NCBI GenBank assembly: GCA_031261745.1
Contig: JAISJC010000103.1
Span: 1-35,036 of the forward strand
Length of the DNA: 35,036 bases
Direction: 5' to 3'
DNA from: Oscillospiraceae bacterium
GTDB taxonomy: Bacteria > Bacillota > Clostridia > Oscillospirales > Oscillospiraceae
Part shown: positions 1 through 8,200 of the stretch, in pieces
Layout of the letters: every line of letters starts with the position of its first letter
How positions within the stretch are numbered: position 1 is the first letter of the stretch
Program-made: the position numbers and the translations under genes
The notes under the pieces: model-generated
Database searches by the model: none
What the model saw: only the letters and a program-made list of their open reading frames with translations
Told to the model about the DNA's origin: nothing

Positions 1-642
1 ATTAAGTGCAAGGAGTGCGGCTGGTCGTTCCGCCGCGTCGTCCGCACCTATAACAAAACCTATGTCCGCTGGGTCTGCTCCGGTCACAACGGCAAGGGCG
101 CGGACAGTTGCCCGAACGCCCTGACGATTGACGAGGACGAGTTAATCGCGGTCTTGCAGGACTATTTCACAGAACTGTTGCGCCGCAAGAAAAACGTTAT
201 CAACTACGTCGTCGGCGAGTTTGAGCGGACGTTTCGGGCGAAAGACGAGAATCTGGGCTACGAAAAGCAACTCGACGACCAACTCACACGGCTTCAAAAA
301 AGCCGCCAGAAGTATATGGATATGTACACGGACGACCTCATCTCCCGCACGGAACTCAACGAGCGCATCGGCGGTATGCGCGACGAGATTGAGCGGCTCG
401 AAACCGAACTGAAATTCGTGTCCTACAACATCACGAAAAGCGACCAGTTATCAGGGCTGCTCGGCAGCACGTTCCGCGAACTTGAGGACGTCGCCGACGT
501 GCGTCAGATGACGAACGCGCAACTGAAAAGGATTATCAAGCGCATCGAGGTGGACAAGGACAAAAACGTCGATATTTACCTGCGGTTGCTCGGCGATTTG
601 GGTCTGGGCGAAACCGTTCTGATAAACGACATCTGTACATAA
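1..642 (+). CDS. Large serine recombinase, C-terminal part (recombinase zinc-ribbon and coiled-coil); 5' truncated by window edge
   Basis: Frame 1 is open from base 1 (IKCKECGWSFRRVVRTYNKTYVRWVCSGHNGKGADSCPNALTIDEDEL...) into the 154..642 ORF. CxxC...C...C zinc ribbon followed by a charged coiled coil is typical of large serine recombinases. Stop TAA 640-642. Confidence 0.85.
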   Translation: MKCKECGWSFRRVVRTYNKTYVRWVCSGHNGKGADSCPNALTIDEDELIAVLQDYFTELLRRKKNVINYVVGEFERTFRAKDENLGYEKQLDDQLTRLQKSRQKYMDMYTDDLISRTELNERIGGMRDEIERLETELKFVSYNITKSDQLSGLLGSTFRELEDVADVRQMTNAQLKRIIKRIEVDKDKNVDIYLRLLGDLGLGETVLINDICT

Positions 643-781
643 AGACCTCTCCGAACGCCTCGAACGCATAAACCGGCCGCTGTACCTGCAAGTCAAAGAG
701 GTTTTGGACTTCAACAAGGCCGAGCGGCACATACGGGGCGGCGCGGCGACGCGCGAGAAATACAAAAAAGACAACAAATGA
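641..781 (+). other. Open reading frame in the +1 frame directly after the recombinase stop (KDLSERLERINRPLYLQVKEVLDFNKAERHIRGGAATREKYKKDNK*), without an obvious start codon
   Basis: Frame open from about 626 to TGA 779-781; residue composition looks protein-like; no ATG/GTG/TTG near the 5' end. Confidence 0.35.
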
Positions 782-783
782 CA

Positions 784-811
784 GCGAAGCCGCCCGATTG
801 GGCGGCTTCGC
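784..811. terminator. Strong hairpin between recombinase and the convergent HTH gene
   Basis: GCGAAGCCGCCC-GATT-GGGCGGCTTCGC, perfect 12-bp stem, followed by gctttattgtctt. Confidence 0.7.
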
Positions 812-822
812 GCTTTATTGTC

Positions 823-1038
823 TTAATCACGCGGCGCATCGTCGTTAATCTCAAACAATTCGTTCGGTTCGCATTCCAAGATATTGCACAACGCCTCAAT
901 GTTGGAGAATTTTATCATCTTTGTGTCGTTTTTTATCATTCGGTCAAACGCGCTGTACGATGTTCCCATCTGCTTATACAGCCAATATTTTGTTTTACCG
1001 CGCTTTTCGAGCAATTCCAAAACCCGCAGTCGAATCAT
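823..1038 (-). CDS. Small Cro/C1-type helix-turn-helix regulator
   Basis: 71 aa MIRLRVLELLEKRGKTKYWLYKQMGTSYSAFDRMIKNDTKMIKFSNIEALCNILECEPNELFEI; HTH_XRE-like pattern; SD-like agaggtgatg upstream. Confidence 0.8.
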   Translation of the reverse strand: MIRLRVLELLEKRGKTKYWLYKQMGTSYSAFDRMIKNDTKMIKFSNIEALCNILECEPNELFEINDDAPRD

Positions 1039-1083
1039 TTATACATCACCTCTTATGAAGTTCAGTATAAATAATATATTTAC

Positions 1084-1112
1084 TTTACATATAGACAAAT
1101 AGTTGATATACT
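1084..1112 (+). promoter_or_regulatory. Sigma-A-like promoter for the small ORF at 1134
   Basis: TTTACA (1084-1089), 17-bp spacer, TATACT (1107-1112). Confidence 0.55.
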
Positions 1113-1133
1113 TATTGTTGAGGTGATTGAATT

Positions 1134-1313
1134 ATGCCGGACTTTGAGCGAATGTATTACAGGCTGTTTAACAGGGTTACGGACGCTATTGAACAGCTCC
1201 AAGAGGCGCAGAAAGAGGCGGAAAATTATTTTATTGAAAACAGCGACAGGCCGCCGTTACAAATAGCGCAAACGGCTCCCGAACGGGAGCCGTCAGATAG
1301 CGAAAATATTTAG
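1134..1313 (+). CDS. Small acidic phage/element-type protein (59 aa), absent from the supplied ORF track
   Basis: ATG 1134 to TAG 1311-1313: MPDFERMYYRLFNRVTDAIEQLQEAQKEAENYFIENSDRPPLQIAQTAPEREPSDSENI; SD gaggtgatt; sigma-A-like promoter upstream. Resembles short proteins commonly seen beside recombinases in Firmicutes elements. Confidence 0.65.
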   Translation: MPDFERMYYRLFNRVTDAIEQLQEAQKEAENYFIENSDRPPLQIAQTAPEREPSDSENI

Positions 1314-1320
1314 GTTCCCC

Positions 1321-1854
1321 CTACGCAATCCCGTACCTTTGCGCATATTCGCAAACGGTGTTGTACCACTTTTCGTGCCGGAACGCGCCGCGGACCTCCG
1401 TCAAATCGAAGTAATAGCCGAGCATAATATTCTGAATAACCGCCTCCGCGACAAGGCATTCGCGCAGGAAGTCGTCGCCGAGCATCGCGACGATGTCCGT
1501 GTTCAATCGCGCGCTGATACCGTCAATCGCGCTCGTGTAAATCAGATTCTGACGACCGAGCAGGAACCCGACGCGTTCGAGCGCGTTTATGCCCTCGGCC
1601 ATATCCTTCGCGTTGAGCTTTCCCTTGAATTGCACGGCCTTTTCGCCGCCGAACAGGATATTGTCAACGGTCGTTTCAAGGACGCCCGCGAGGTCCGGCA
1701 GGATTGCCGTGTCGGGCAGCGTTTCCCCGCGCTCCCACTTGGAAACCGCCTGAAACGAGATTTGCAGACGCTCTCCAAGCTCCGCCTGCGTAAGGTTTTT
1801 CTGCTTTCGCAGCGAAGCAATCTGCTCGCCGACCTTTGCCTGATTGATTGGCAT
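1321..1854 (-). CDS. XRE-family transcriptional regulator with C-terminal extension
   Basis: GEQIASLRKQKNLTQAELGERLQISFQAVSKWERGETLPDTAILPDLAGVLETTVDNILFGG is a classical HTH_3. ATG at 1854 is preferred over GTG 1863 because of the gaggtg SD. Confidence 0.85.
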   Translation of the reverse strand: MPINQAKVGEQIASLRKQKNLTQAELGERLQISFQAVSKWERGETLPDTAILPDLAGVLETTVDNILFGGEKAVQFKGKLNAKDMAEGINALERVGFLLGRQNLIYTSAIDGISARLNTDIVAMLGDDFLRECLVAEAVIQNIMLGYYFDLTEVRGAFRHEKWYNTVCEYAQRYGIA

Positions 1855-1876
1855 TGTGTTCACCTCATACGTTATT

Positions 1877-1886
1877 TAACCGGTTA
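1877..1886. promoter_or_regulatory. Perfect palindrome TAACCGGTTA, candidate operator
   Basis: 10-bp perfect palindrome just downstream of the predicted -10 of the XRE promoter. Confidence 0.45.
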
Positions 1887-1893
1887 TGTACGC

Positions 1894-1922
1894 AGTATAG
1901 CCGCCCGCACGCGAAAACGCAA
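1894..1922 (-). promoter_or_regulatory. Promoter of the XRE gene
   Basis: Minus strand TTGCGT (1922-1917), 17 bp, TATACT (1899-1894). Confidence 0.5.
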
Positions 1923-1954
1923 TAACGCCGCAAGTTATTTTTGCGCTGCGTAAT

Positions 1955-1969
1955 TCAACCGACGGTTGA
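1955..1969. repeat. Dyad TCAACCG-A-CGGTTGA, candidate second operator
   Basis: Perfect 7-bp arms around a single central base; shares AACCG/CGGTT half-sites with 1877-1886. Confidence 0.4.
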
Positions 1970-2013
1970 TTTCGCGGGCAGGGCGTTATCGCTTTTTCGT
2001 ATAACGGGCCGTA

Positions 2014-2042
2014 TTGACGCGCACCGACGCGTATGCTATGGT
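2014..2042 (+). promoter_or_regulatory. Promoter of the SGNH hydrolase gene
   Basis: TTGACG (2014-2019), 17-bp spacer, TATGGT (2037-2042). Confidence 0.5.
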
Positions 2043-2086
2043 AGAGGAAGCAAGCTCACAAATATAATCTTTTCAGGAGGAACAAA

Positions 2087-2845
2087 ATGAAAAAGCCAAT
2101 CGCGCTCCTGCTCTCCCTCGCCTGTATTCTCGCCGTCATTTCCGGCTGCGCGGGCGCGCCCGCCGATACGGCCGAATCGCCGGAGCCGTCCGCAACGTCC
2201 GCCCTCGCGGAGCCTGAGCCGGAACAGACGGCTGAGGAGCCGCCCGGCGTTCTCAAAGTCGCGTGCGTCGGCGACAGCATCACGGAGGGGCTTATGATAG
2301 CGAATCCGGCGGTTGATTCGTATCCGGCGCAGCTCCAGGTCCTCCTTGGGGACGGCTACGAGGTGAAAAACTTCGGCGTAAGCGGCAGAACGCTGCAAAG
2401 CAGCCTGCCGAGTACCGTCGCCGCGTTTGTCGCGGGACCGTACAAAAACGAGGCCGCCTACACGAACTCGCTGGAATTTCTTCCGGACATCGTTCTCATA
2501 ATGCTCGGCACGAACGACGCGTTCTGGGCGTGGGACACCGAGAAATACGAGGCCGAGTTGGAGGAATTCGTCAACATTTACAGGGATTTGGACAGCGCGC
2601 CGGAGGTCTGGCTGATGACGTGTCCGCCGTCGTATATGGCGGGCTTTGACTACGCGTCCACGATTATAACGAACGACGTTGTCCCCGCCATCAACCGCGT
2701 GGCGGAGAAAATCGGCGCGCCCGTTATCGACGTTTACGCCGCGCTTGACGGTCATTCCGACCTGTACGTTGACGGTCTGCACCCCGGTGCCGCGGGTGCC
2801 GCAATCATCGCCGAAACGGTAAATAACAGTATAATAAGCGGTTAA
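2087..2845 (+). CDS. SGNH/GDSL-family hydrolase, secreted lipoprotein
   Basis: Lipobox-type signal peptide (MKKPIALLLSLACILAVISGC); GDSITEG, GTND and DGLHP blocks; SD aggagg. Confidence 0.88.
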   Translation: MKKPIALLLSLACILAVISGCAGAPADTAESPEPSATSALAEPEPEQTAEEPPGVLKVACVGDSITEGLMIANPAVDSYPAQLQVLLGDGYEVKNFGVSGRTLQSSLPSTVAAFVAGPYKNEAAYTNSLEFLPDIVLIMLGTNDAFWAWDTEKYEAELEEFVNIYRDLDSAPEVWLMTCPPSYMAGFDYASTIITNDVVPAINRVAEKIGAPVIDVYAALDGHSDLYVDGLHPGAAGAAIIAETVNNSIISG

Positions 2846-2892
2846 ATCAATAACAATTATGTAAACGATATGTGAAATAAGCGTATTTTGTC

Positions 2893-2928
2893 CGCCTCCG
2901 TGATATAATAGCTATCAACACGGAGGCG
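2893..2928. repeat. Inverted repeat CGCCTCCGTG...CACGGAGGCG flanking a TATAAT
   Basis: Perfect 10-bp arms (2893-2902 / 2919-2928), 16-bp spacer containing TATAAT (2904-2909); right arm carries the GGAGG SD of the 2936 gene. Confidence 0.6.
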
Positions 2929-2935
2929 ATTTTCT

Positions 2936-3331
2936 TTGCGTAACTTTTTACAACGATTAATGATAGGCAGGTACGGTCCCGACCATCTCGGTACGGCGAT
3001 GTTTGTCGCCGCGCTTATATTAAGTGTTGTTTTCAGCCTGATCGGTTTCGCTTTCGGCTCATATATCTCGCTCGCGCTGCTGGGCATCGCTATTTTCCGT
3101 ATGTATTCGCGCAATATCCCCGCGCGCCGCCGTGAAAACGACCGGTTCCTGCGGTATTACGCACCCGTCAAGGCGAAAATAAAAAAGCGCGTCTCCGCAA
3201 TTCGTGAGCGGAAAACGCACCGGTTCTTTACCTGCCCCGGCTGTCACAACACGCTTCGCGTGCCGAAAGGGCGCGGAAAAATTCAAATAACCTGTCCGCG
3301 TTGCGGGGAAAGGTTTGTTAAAAAATCATAA
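2936..3331 (+). CDS. Membrane protein with C-terminal zinc ribbon
   Basis: Two hydrophobic segments then CPGCHNTLRVPKGRGKIQITCPRCGERF (CxxC...CxxC). TTG start with GGAGG SD. Confidence 0.7.
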   Translation: MRNFLQRLMIGRYGPDHLGTAMFVAALILSVVFSLIGFAFGSYISLALLGIAIFRMYSRNIPARRRENDRFLRYYAPVKAKIKKRVSAIRERKTHRFFTCPGCHNTLRVPKGRGKIQITCPRCGERFVKKS

Positions 3332-3885
3332 TGCAGAACAAACAGATTTACATAGTGCTGTCCCGCTCCGGCACGATTTTATCGCACATTATCCACGCCA
3401 TCACGCGCGACAGCTATACCCACGCGTCCATCGCGCTTGACGTGGACCTGGACCTGATGTTCTCATTCGGCCGGAGGTATGAGCGCAATCCGTTCCTCGG
3501 CTGCTTCAAAAAAGAGACCGTCAACGACCGGCATTTCCGCTTCGGGCGTTCCGGTCTCGTCCTCGAACTGTCCGTTACCGAGGAGCAGTACGACGAGGTT
3601 TTCCACAACATTCGCGTGTTCTGTGACAACCCCGACGCGTTTTCGTACAACCTCCCCGGCTTGATAACGGGGATTTTTAACCGCACACACGAGCGCGAAA
3701 CGCGCTTTTTCTGTTCCGAATTCGTCTACTTCGTGTTAAACGAGGCCGGCATCTGCGACTTCGGCATTACGCGCGGTCACGTCCGCCCGCAGATGTTCCT
3801 GCGGCGGCTCAACGGGCGCGTTGTGTTTGACGGGAAGCTTCCGGCGTATGCGTTGCAGCGGCGGGAATTTGCTCCCGCGCGTTAG
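3331..3885 (+). CDS. YiiX/permuted-papain-like (NlpC/P60-clan) cysteine hydrolase
   Basis: SHIIHAITRDSYTHASIALD (His) and RFFCSEFVYFVLNEAGI (Cys) resemble the permuted papain-fold amidase/hydrolase family. Confidence 0.6.
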   Translation: MQNKQIYIVLSRSGTILSHIIHAITRDSYTHASIALDVDLDLMFSFGRRYERNPFLGCFKKETVNDRHFRFGRSGLVLELSVTEEQYDEVFHNIRVFCDNPDAFSYNLPGLITGIFNRTHERETRFFCSEFVYFVLNEAGICDFGITRGHVRPQMFLRRLNGRVVFDGKLPAYALQRREFAPAR

Positions 3886-5125
3886 CAATCATCAGCTTTA
3901 CGCGGTTTTCTTGGTTGATTCGCGTCGCGCCGGGGTCGTAATCAATCGCGACGATGTTGCTCTCCGGATAGTCGTCTTTCAGACGGCGAATCATCCCCTT
4001 GCCCGCGACGTGGTTCGGCAGACAGCCGAACGGCTGCGTGCAGACGATATTCGGCACGCCGGAATGAATCAGTTCCAGCATTTCCGCCGTCAGGAGCCAT
4101 CCCTCGCCCATCTTGTTCCCGTAGCCGAGGTACCCCGGAATCAGGCGTTGCAAATCTGAAAAACGGCCCATCGGACGCAGCGAAGGCTGCGTCTTTATTG
4201 CGTCTATCATCACGTCCTGCAAGCCCTCAATATACTTCTGAAACACGTCGCAGAACGCCTTTTTCAGCTTAGAGCCGCGGTACAGTCCGACGTCAATTGA
4301 GCGGTTGTTGATTTTGAAAATCAGAAAGTCCGTCAGCCCCGGCACGACGGGTTCGCACCCCTCGCCCAGCAAAAATTCTTCGAGGTTGTTGTTGCCCAGG
4401 GGCGCGAATTTCACGTAAATCTCCCCGACGATGCCGACGCGCGGCTTCGGCGCGCCGTCGCGCGGGATCTGCGCGAAGTCCGCCGCAATCTCCGGCAGAA
4501 TGCGGCGCATATCCTTTTTGCTCATCGCTTTGCCGTGTCCGAGCATCGTGACAATCTCGTCCGTCCAGTGGGTTATCAGCAAATCCGCCGCGCCTTTCCG
4601 GACCTCATACGGCCGGATTTGGTTCGCGCACCAGGTCAGAAAATCGCCGTAAATCATCGCGGCGGCGAGGCGGCGTACCATCGGGACGGACAGCGAAAAT
4701 CCTGGGTTCTTCTCCAAGCCCGATATATTCAGCGAGATGACGGGGACGTGCGACAGACCCGCCTTTTCCAACGCCTTGCGCAGCAAATGAATGTAGTTTG
4801 ACGCGCGGCAGCCGCCGCCCGTCTGCGTAATCATCAGCGCGACCTTGCGGTCGTCGTACTTGCCGGACTTCACCGCGTCGAGCAATTGCCCGATGGCGAG
4901 CAACGCCGGATAGCAGGTGTCGTTATGTACGTATTTCAGCCCCGTGTCCACAATTCCGCGGTGCGTCGTCGTGAGGATTTCCGCGTTGTAGCCGTACAGC
5001 TCGAACACGCGCCGCAGGAACGTGAACGTCACGGGCAGCATCTGCGGCATTAATAATGTATATTCTTTTTTCATCTCCTTTGTGAAAAGGAGACGGCCCG
5101 TTTTGTCGTAGGTTAATTCTGCCAT
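3809..5125 (-). CDS. COG3581-type partner of 2-hydroxyacyl-CoA dehydratase activase
   Basis: Conserved Cys blocks NDTCYPALLAIGQ, TQTGGGCRASNY, CTQPFGCLPNHVAGKG. Confidence 0.75.
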   Translation of the reverse strand: MAELTYDKTGRLLFTKEMKKEYTLLMPQMLPVTFTFLRRVFELYGYNAEILTTTHRGIVDTGLKYVHNDTCYPALLAIGQLLDAVKSGKYDDRKVALMITQTGGGCRASNYIHLLRKALEKAGLSHVPVISLNISGLEKNPGFSLSVPMVRRLAAAMIYGDFLTWCANQIRPYEVRKGAADLLITHWTDEIVTMLGHGKAMSKKDMRRILPEIAADFAQIPRDGAPKPRVGIVGEIYVKFAPLGNNNLEEFLLGEGCEPVVPGLTDFLIFKINNRSIDVGLYRGSKLKKAFCDVFQKYIEGLQDVMIDAIKTQPSLRPMGRFSDLQRLIPGYLGYGNKMGEGWLLTAEMLELIHSGVPNIVCTQPFGCLPNHVAGKGMIRRLKDDYPESNIVAIDYDPGATRINQENRVKLMIANAREQIPAAATHTPEASRQTQRAR

Positions 5126-8070
5126 TACGCGACACCCGCCTTTCTCTGCCCCATTGCGGCAATCAGGCTCCGCAGGCGGATTCGCACCGCGCCGAGGTTG
5201 TTGATGTCGTCAATTTTGAACTGCGTGTAGAGATTGCCGCTCTTCTCTAAAATCTCGCGCACCTCGTCCGTCGTCACGGCGTCCGTGCCGCAGCCGAACG
5301 AGACGAGCTGAATAAGCTCCGCGTCACGGCGCGTCGCAACCCAACGCGCGGCGTTGTACATCCGCGCCTGATACGTCCACTGGTTCAGCACGCGGCGCGA
5401 TTCACGTCCGAGAATTGAGGAAACCGCGTCCTCCGTGATTAAAACAAGCCCGTAGGACGTAATCAGCTCGTCGATGCCGTGGTTGACCTCCGGGTCCGTG
5501 TGATACGGCCGCCCCGCGGCGACGATAATCGGCTTGCCGTGTTCCTCCGCGTAGGCGACGCAGCGCATCCCCTCGGCGCGGACCTCCGCGCGGAACGCGT
5601 AGTACGCGTCGAACGCGGCCTTCGCCGCCGCTTTCGTCTCCTTCGCGGGGACGCCGAACTCGCGCGCGAAGTATTCGGCGGCCTTGATTGCAAAGCCCTT
5701 TTTGTTGTGCAGTCCGAAATACGGGTCGAGGAAGCGCGCCTGTTTCAGCCGCGTCATATTCGCCGCCAAAAGCTCCGGATAGTACGCGACGACGGGGCAG
5801 TTGTAGTGGTTATCGGAGATTCCCTCGTCGAAGTTGTACGGCAGACACGGATAGAAAATCGCGTCCACGCCCGCGTCAACCAACGCCTCGACGTGACCGT
5901 GCAGCAGCTTCGCGGGGTAGCAGACCGTGTCCGACGGGATTGTCCGCTGACCCTTTATGTACAGGCCGCGCGACGATTCGGGCGAGAGCGCGATTTCAAA
6001 GTTCAGCCTTGTGAAAAACTCATACCAGAACGGCAGATTCTCGAACATATTCAGCCCGAACGGAATCCCGATTACGCCGCGGCTCCCGTCGCCGTTCCCC
6101 TTGCCGTGCAGGGCGCGGAGCTTGTCGTATTTCCACTTCATCATATTCGGCTCCGCGGATTTTTCCAGTCCGAGCGGCCGAGAGCAGCGGTTGCCGGAGA
6201 TGAAACGCCGACCGCCGTCGAAGCTGTTTACCGTCATCCGGCAGTGGTTCGTACAGCCGTTGCACGTCACGGGGCGAACCTCGTGCGTGAAATTCGCCAA
6301 TTCGGCTTGCGACAGCAACGTCGTAGGGGCGCGCATTGCGCGTCCGCCGTCATTCATCACGCTCAACGCCGCGCCGTACGCACCCATCAGCCCCGCGATG
6401 GTCGGACGGCGAACCTCGCGCCCCAGCTCCTGCTCGAACGCGCGCAGAACCGCGTCATTCAGAAATGTCCCGCCCTGCGTGACGATTTTCGCGCCCAAAT
6501 CGTCCGCGGACGCGGCGCGGATCACCTTATAAACCGCGTTTTTCACGACGGAAATCGACAGTCCGGCGGAGATTGCCTCGACGGTCGCGCCGTCCTTTTG
6601 CGCCTGCTTGACGCTGGAATTCATAAAAACCGTACAGCGCGAGCCGAGGTTCACGGGCTTTTCCGCGAACAGTCCGAGCTTCGCGAAGTCCGCGATATCG
6701 TAGCCGAGGGCCTTGGCGAACGTCTCCACAAAGCTCCCGCAGCCCGACGAACACGCCTCATTGAGCATAATCGCGTCCACGGCTCCGTTGCGGATTTTGA
6801 AGCACTTCACGTCCTGTCCGCCGATGTCGATGATGAAATCGACCTCCGGCTCGAAGTGCCGCGCCGCCGCGAGGTGCGCCATAGTCTCCACAAGTCCCAT
6901 ATCCGCGTTGAACGCGTTTTTTATCAGTTCCTCGCCGTAGCCCGTGACGGCGGAGCCGCGAATCTGCACGCGCTCACCGAATTTTTCGTAAATTTCCAGG
7001 AGCTTTTCGCGCACGACGGCGACGGGGTCGCCCATATTCGCGCCGTAGTGGCTGTACAGAATCCCGCCGTCCGGCGTGACGAGCGCGAGCTTCGTCGTCG
7101 TGCTACCCGCGTCAATACCGAGGTACGCGTCGCCCGAATACGCGTCCGCGTCAATCTCCGTCGGAGCCGCTTTTGCGTGGCGCGCGGAGAATTTTTCGTA
7201 CTCCGCCGCGCTCTCAAACAGCGGCGGCATAACGTCGGTCGAGCCGTCGTTGTCCACCGCGTTTTCAAGCATTTCAAGTAAATTATTGTACTCAAACCCC
7301 GCACCGTCCGCGATAATTGCCGCGCCGATTGCGGCGAAGCAGTCCGCGTTCTCCGGAAAAACCGCGTGTTCGGCGTCGAGTTCGAGCGTCTCGACGAACC
7401 GCTGCCGCAGCCCGTGCAAAAACGTGAGCGGACCGCCGAGGAACACGATTTTTCCCGTCAGCTCGCGCCCCTGCGTCAGTCCCGCGACGGTCTGGTCCAC
7501 GACGGCTTGGAATATCGACGCGGCGACGTCCTCGCGCCGCCCGCCCTGATTGAGAATCGGCTGAATATCGCTCTTCGCGAACACGCCGCAGCGCGACGCA
7601 ATCGGATAAATCCGCTCGTGCGCCAGTGATAACGCGTCCAGTTCCTGCGGCGTAGCGTTCAGCAGCGTCGCCATCTGGTCGATAAACGCGCCCGTGCCTC
7701 CGGCGCAGGAGCCGTTCATCCGCTCTTCAAGCGCGCCGCCGAAAAAGATGATTTTCGCGTCCTCGCCGCCCAGTTCAATCACTGCGTCCGCGTCGGGAAT
7801 GTGCCGCCGGACGGCGGCCGCCGTCGCGTAGACCTCCTGCGAGAACGGGAGTTTCGCGGCTTTCGCCACGCCGACGCCCGCCGAACCCGTTATCGCGACC
7901 TGCGCCGTCTTACCGCGCAAAACGCCCTCGGCGGCGCGCAGCTGCTCCGCCGCCTTTTGCCGCGCGAGCGAGCCGTGACGCTCGTACAGGCGAAACAGCA
8001 ACTCGCCGTTTTCACCGAGTACGACGGTTTTCACGGTCGTACTGCCTATGTCAATACCGATTTTATACAT
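5125..8070 (-). CDS. 2-hydroxyacyl-CoA dehydratase activase-like protein (two ASKHA domains + COG3580/DUF2229 region)
   Basis: MYKIGIDIGSTTVKTVVL and YLGIDAGSTTTKLALV (two ASKHA P-loops); NGSCAGGTGAFIDQ and NEACSSGCGSFVET cluster signatures; VTCNGCTNHCRM, FYPCLPYN, SFGCGTDAVTTDE. ATG at 8070 preferred over the ORF-track start at 8130. Confidence 0.85.
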   Translation of the reverse strand: MYKIGIDIGSTTVKTVVLGENGELLFRLYERHGSLARQKAAEQLRAAEGVLRGKTAQVAITGSAGVGVAKAAKLPFSQEVYATAAAVRRHIPDADAVIELGGEDAKIIFFGGALEERMNGSCAGGTGAFIDQMATLLNATPQELDALSLAHERIYPIASRCGVFAKSDIQPILNQGGRREDVAASIFQAVVDQTVAGLTQGRELTGKIVFLGGPLTFLHGLRQRFVETLELDAEHAVFPENADCFAAIGAAIIADGAGFEYNNLLEMLENAVDNDGSTDVMPPLFESAAEYEKFSARHAKAAPTEIDADAYSGDAYLGIDAGSTTTKLALVTPDGGILYSHYGANMGDPVAVVREKLLEIYEKFGERVQIRGSAVTGYGEELIKNAFNADMGLVETMAHLAAARHFEPEVDFIIDIGGQDVKCFKIRNGAVDAIMLNEACSSGCGSFVETFAKALGYDIADFAKLGLFAEKPVNLGSRCTVFMNSSVKQAQKDGATVEAISAGLSISVVKNAVYKVIRAASADDLGAKIVTQGGTFLNDAVLRAFEQELGREVRRPTIAGLMGAYGAALSVMNDGGRAMRAPTTLLSQAELANFTHEVRPVTCNGCTNHCRMTVNSFDGGRRFISGNRCSRPLGLEKSAEPNMMKWKYDKLRALHGKGNGDGSRGVIGIPFGLNMFENLPFWYEFFTRLNFEIALSPESSRGLYIKGQRTIPSDTVCYPAKLLHGHVEALVDAGVDAIFYPCLPYNFDEGISDNHYNCPVVAYYPELLAANMTRLKQARFLDPYFGLHNKKGFAIKAAEYFAREFGVPAKETKAAAKAAFDAYYAFRAEVRAEGMRCVAYAEEHGKPIIVAAGRPYHTDPEVNHGIDELITSYGLVLITEDAVSSILGRESRRVLNQWTYQARMYNAARWVATRRDAELIQLVSFGCGTDAVTTDEVREILEKSGNLYTQFKIDDINNLGAVRIRLRSLIAAMGQRKAGVA

Positions 8071-8101
8071 TATTCGTCCTTTTTCATTGATTTCTGCTTT
8101 G

Positions 8102-8130
8102 ATTTTAACACGCGCGCCGCAATATTTCAA
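8102..8130 (-). promoter_or_regulatory. Promoter of the activase operon
   Basis: Minus strand TTGAAA (8130-8125), 17 bp, TAAAAT (8107-8102). Confidence 0.6.
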
Positions 8131-8141
8131 GCCTTGCCGTA

Positions 8142-8170
8142 TTGCCTTTTTGTAAACAATATGCTAAAAT
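8142..8170 (+). promoter_or_regulatory. Promoter of pyrE
   Basis: TTGCCT (8142-8147), 17 bp, TAAAAT (8165-8170). Confidence 0.55.
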
Positions 8171-8200
8171 GCGGGAAATGAACACAAAGGGAGTGCGAAT

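Noticed and set aside
5479-7281. 600-aa plus-strand ORF antisense to the activase
   Set aside because: Shadow ORF of a strongly coding minus-strand gene; Arg-rich, no recognizable motif.
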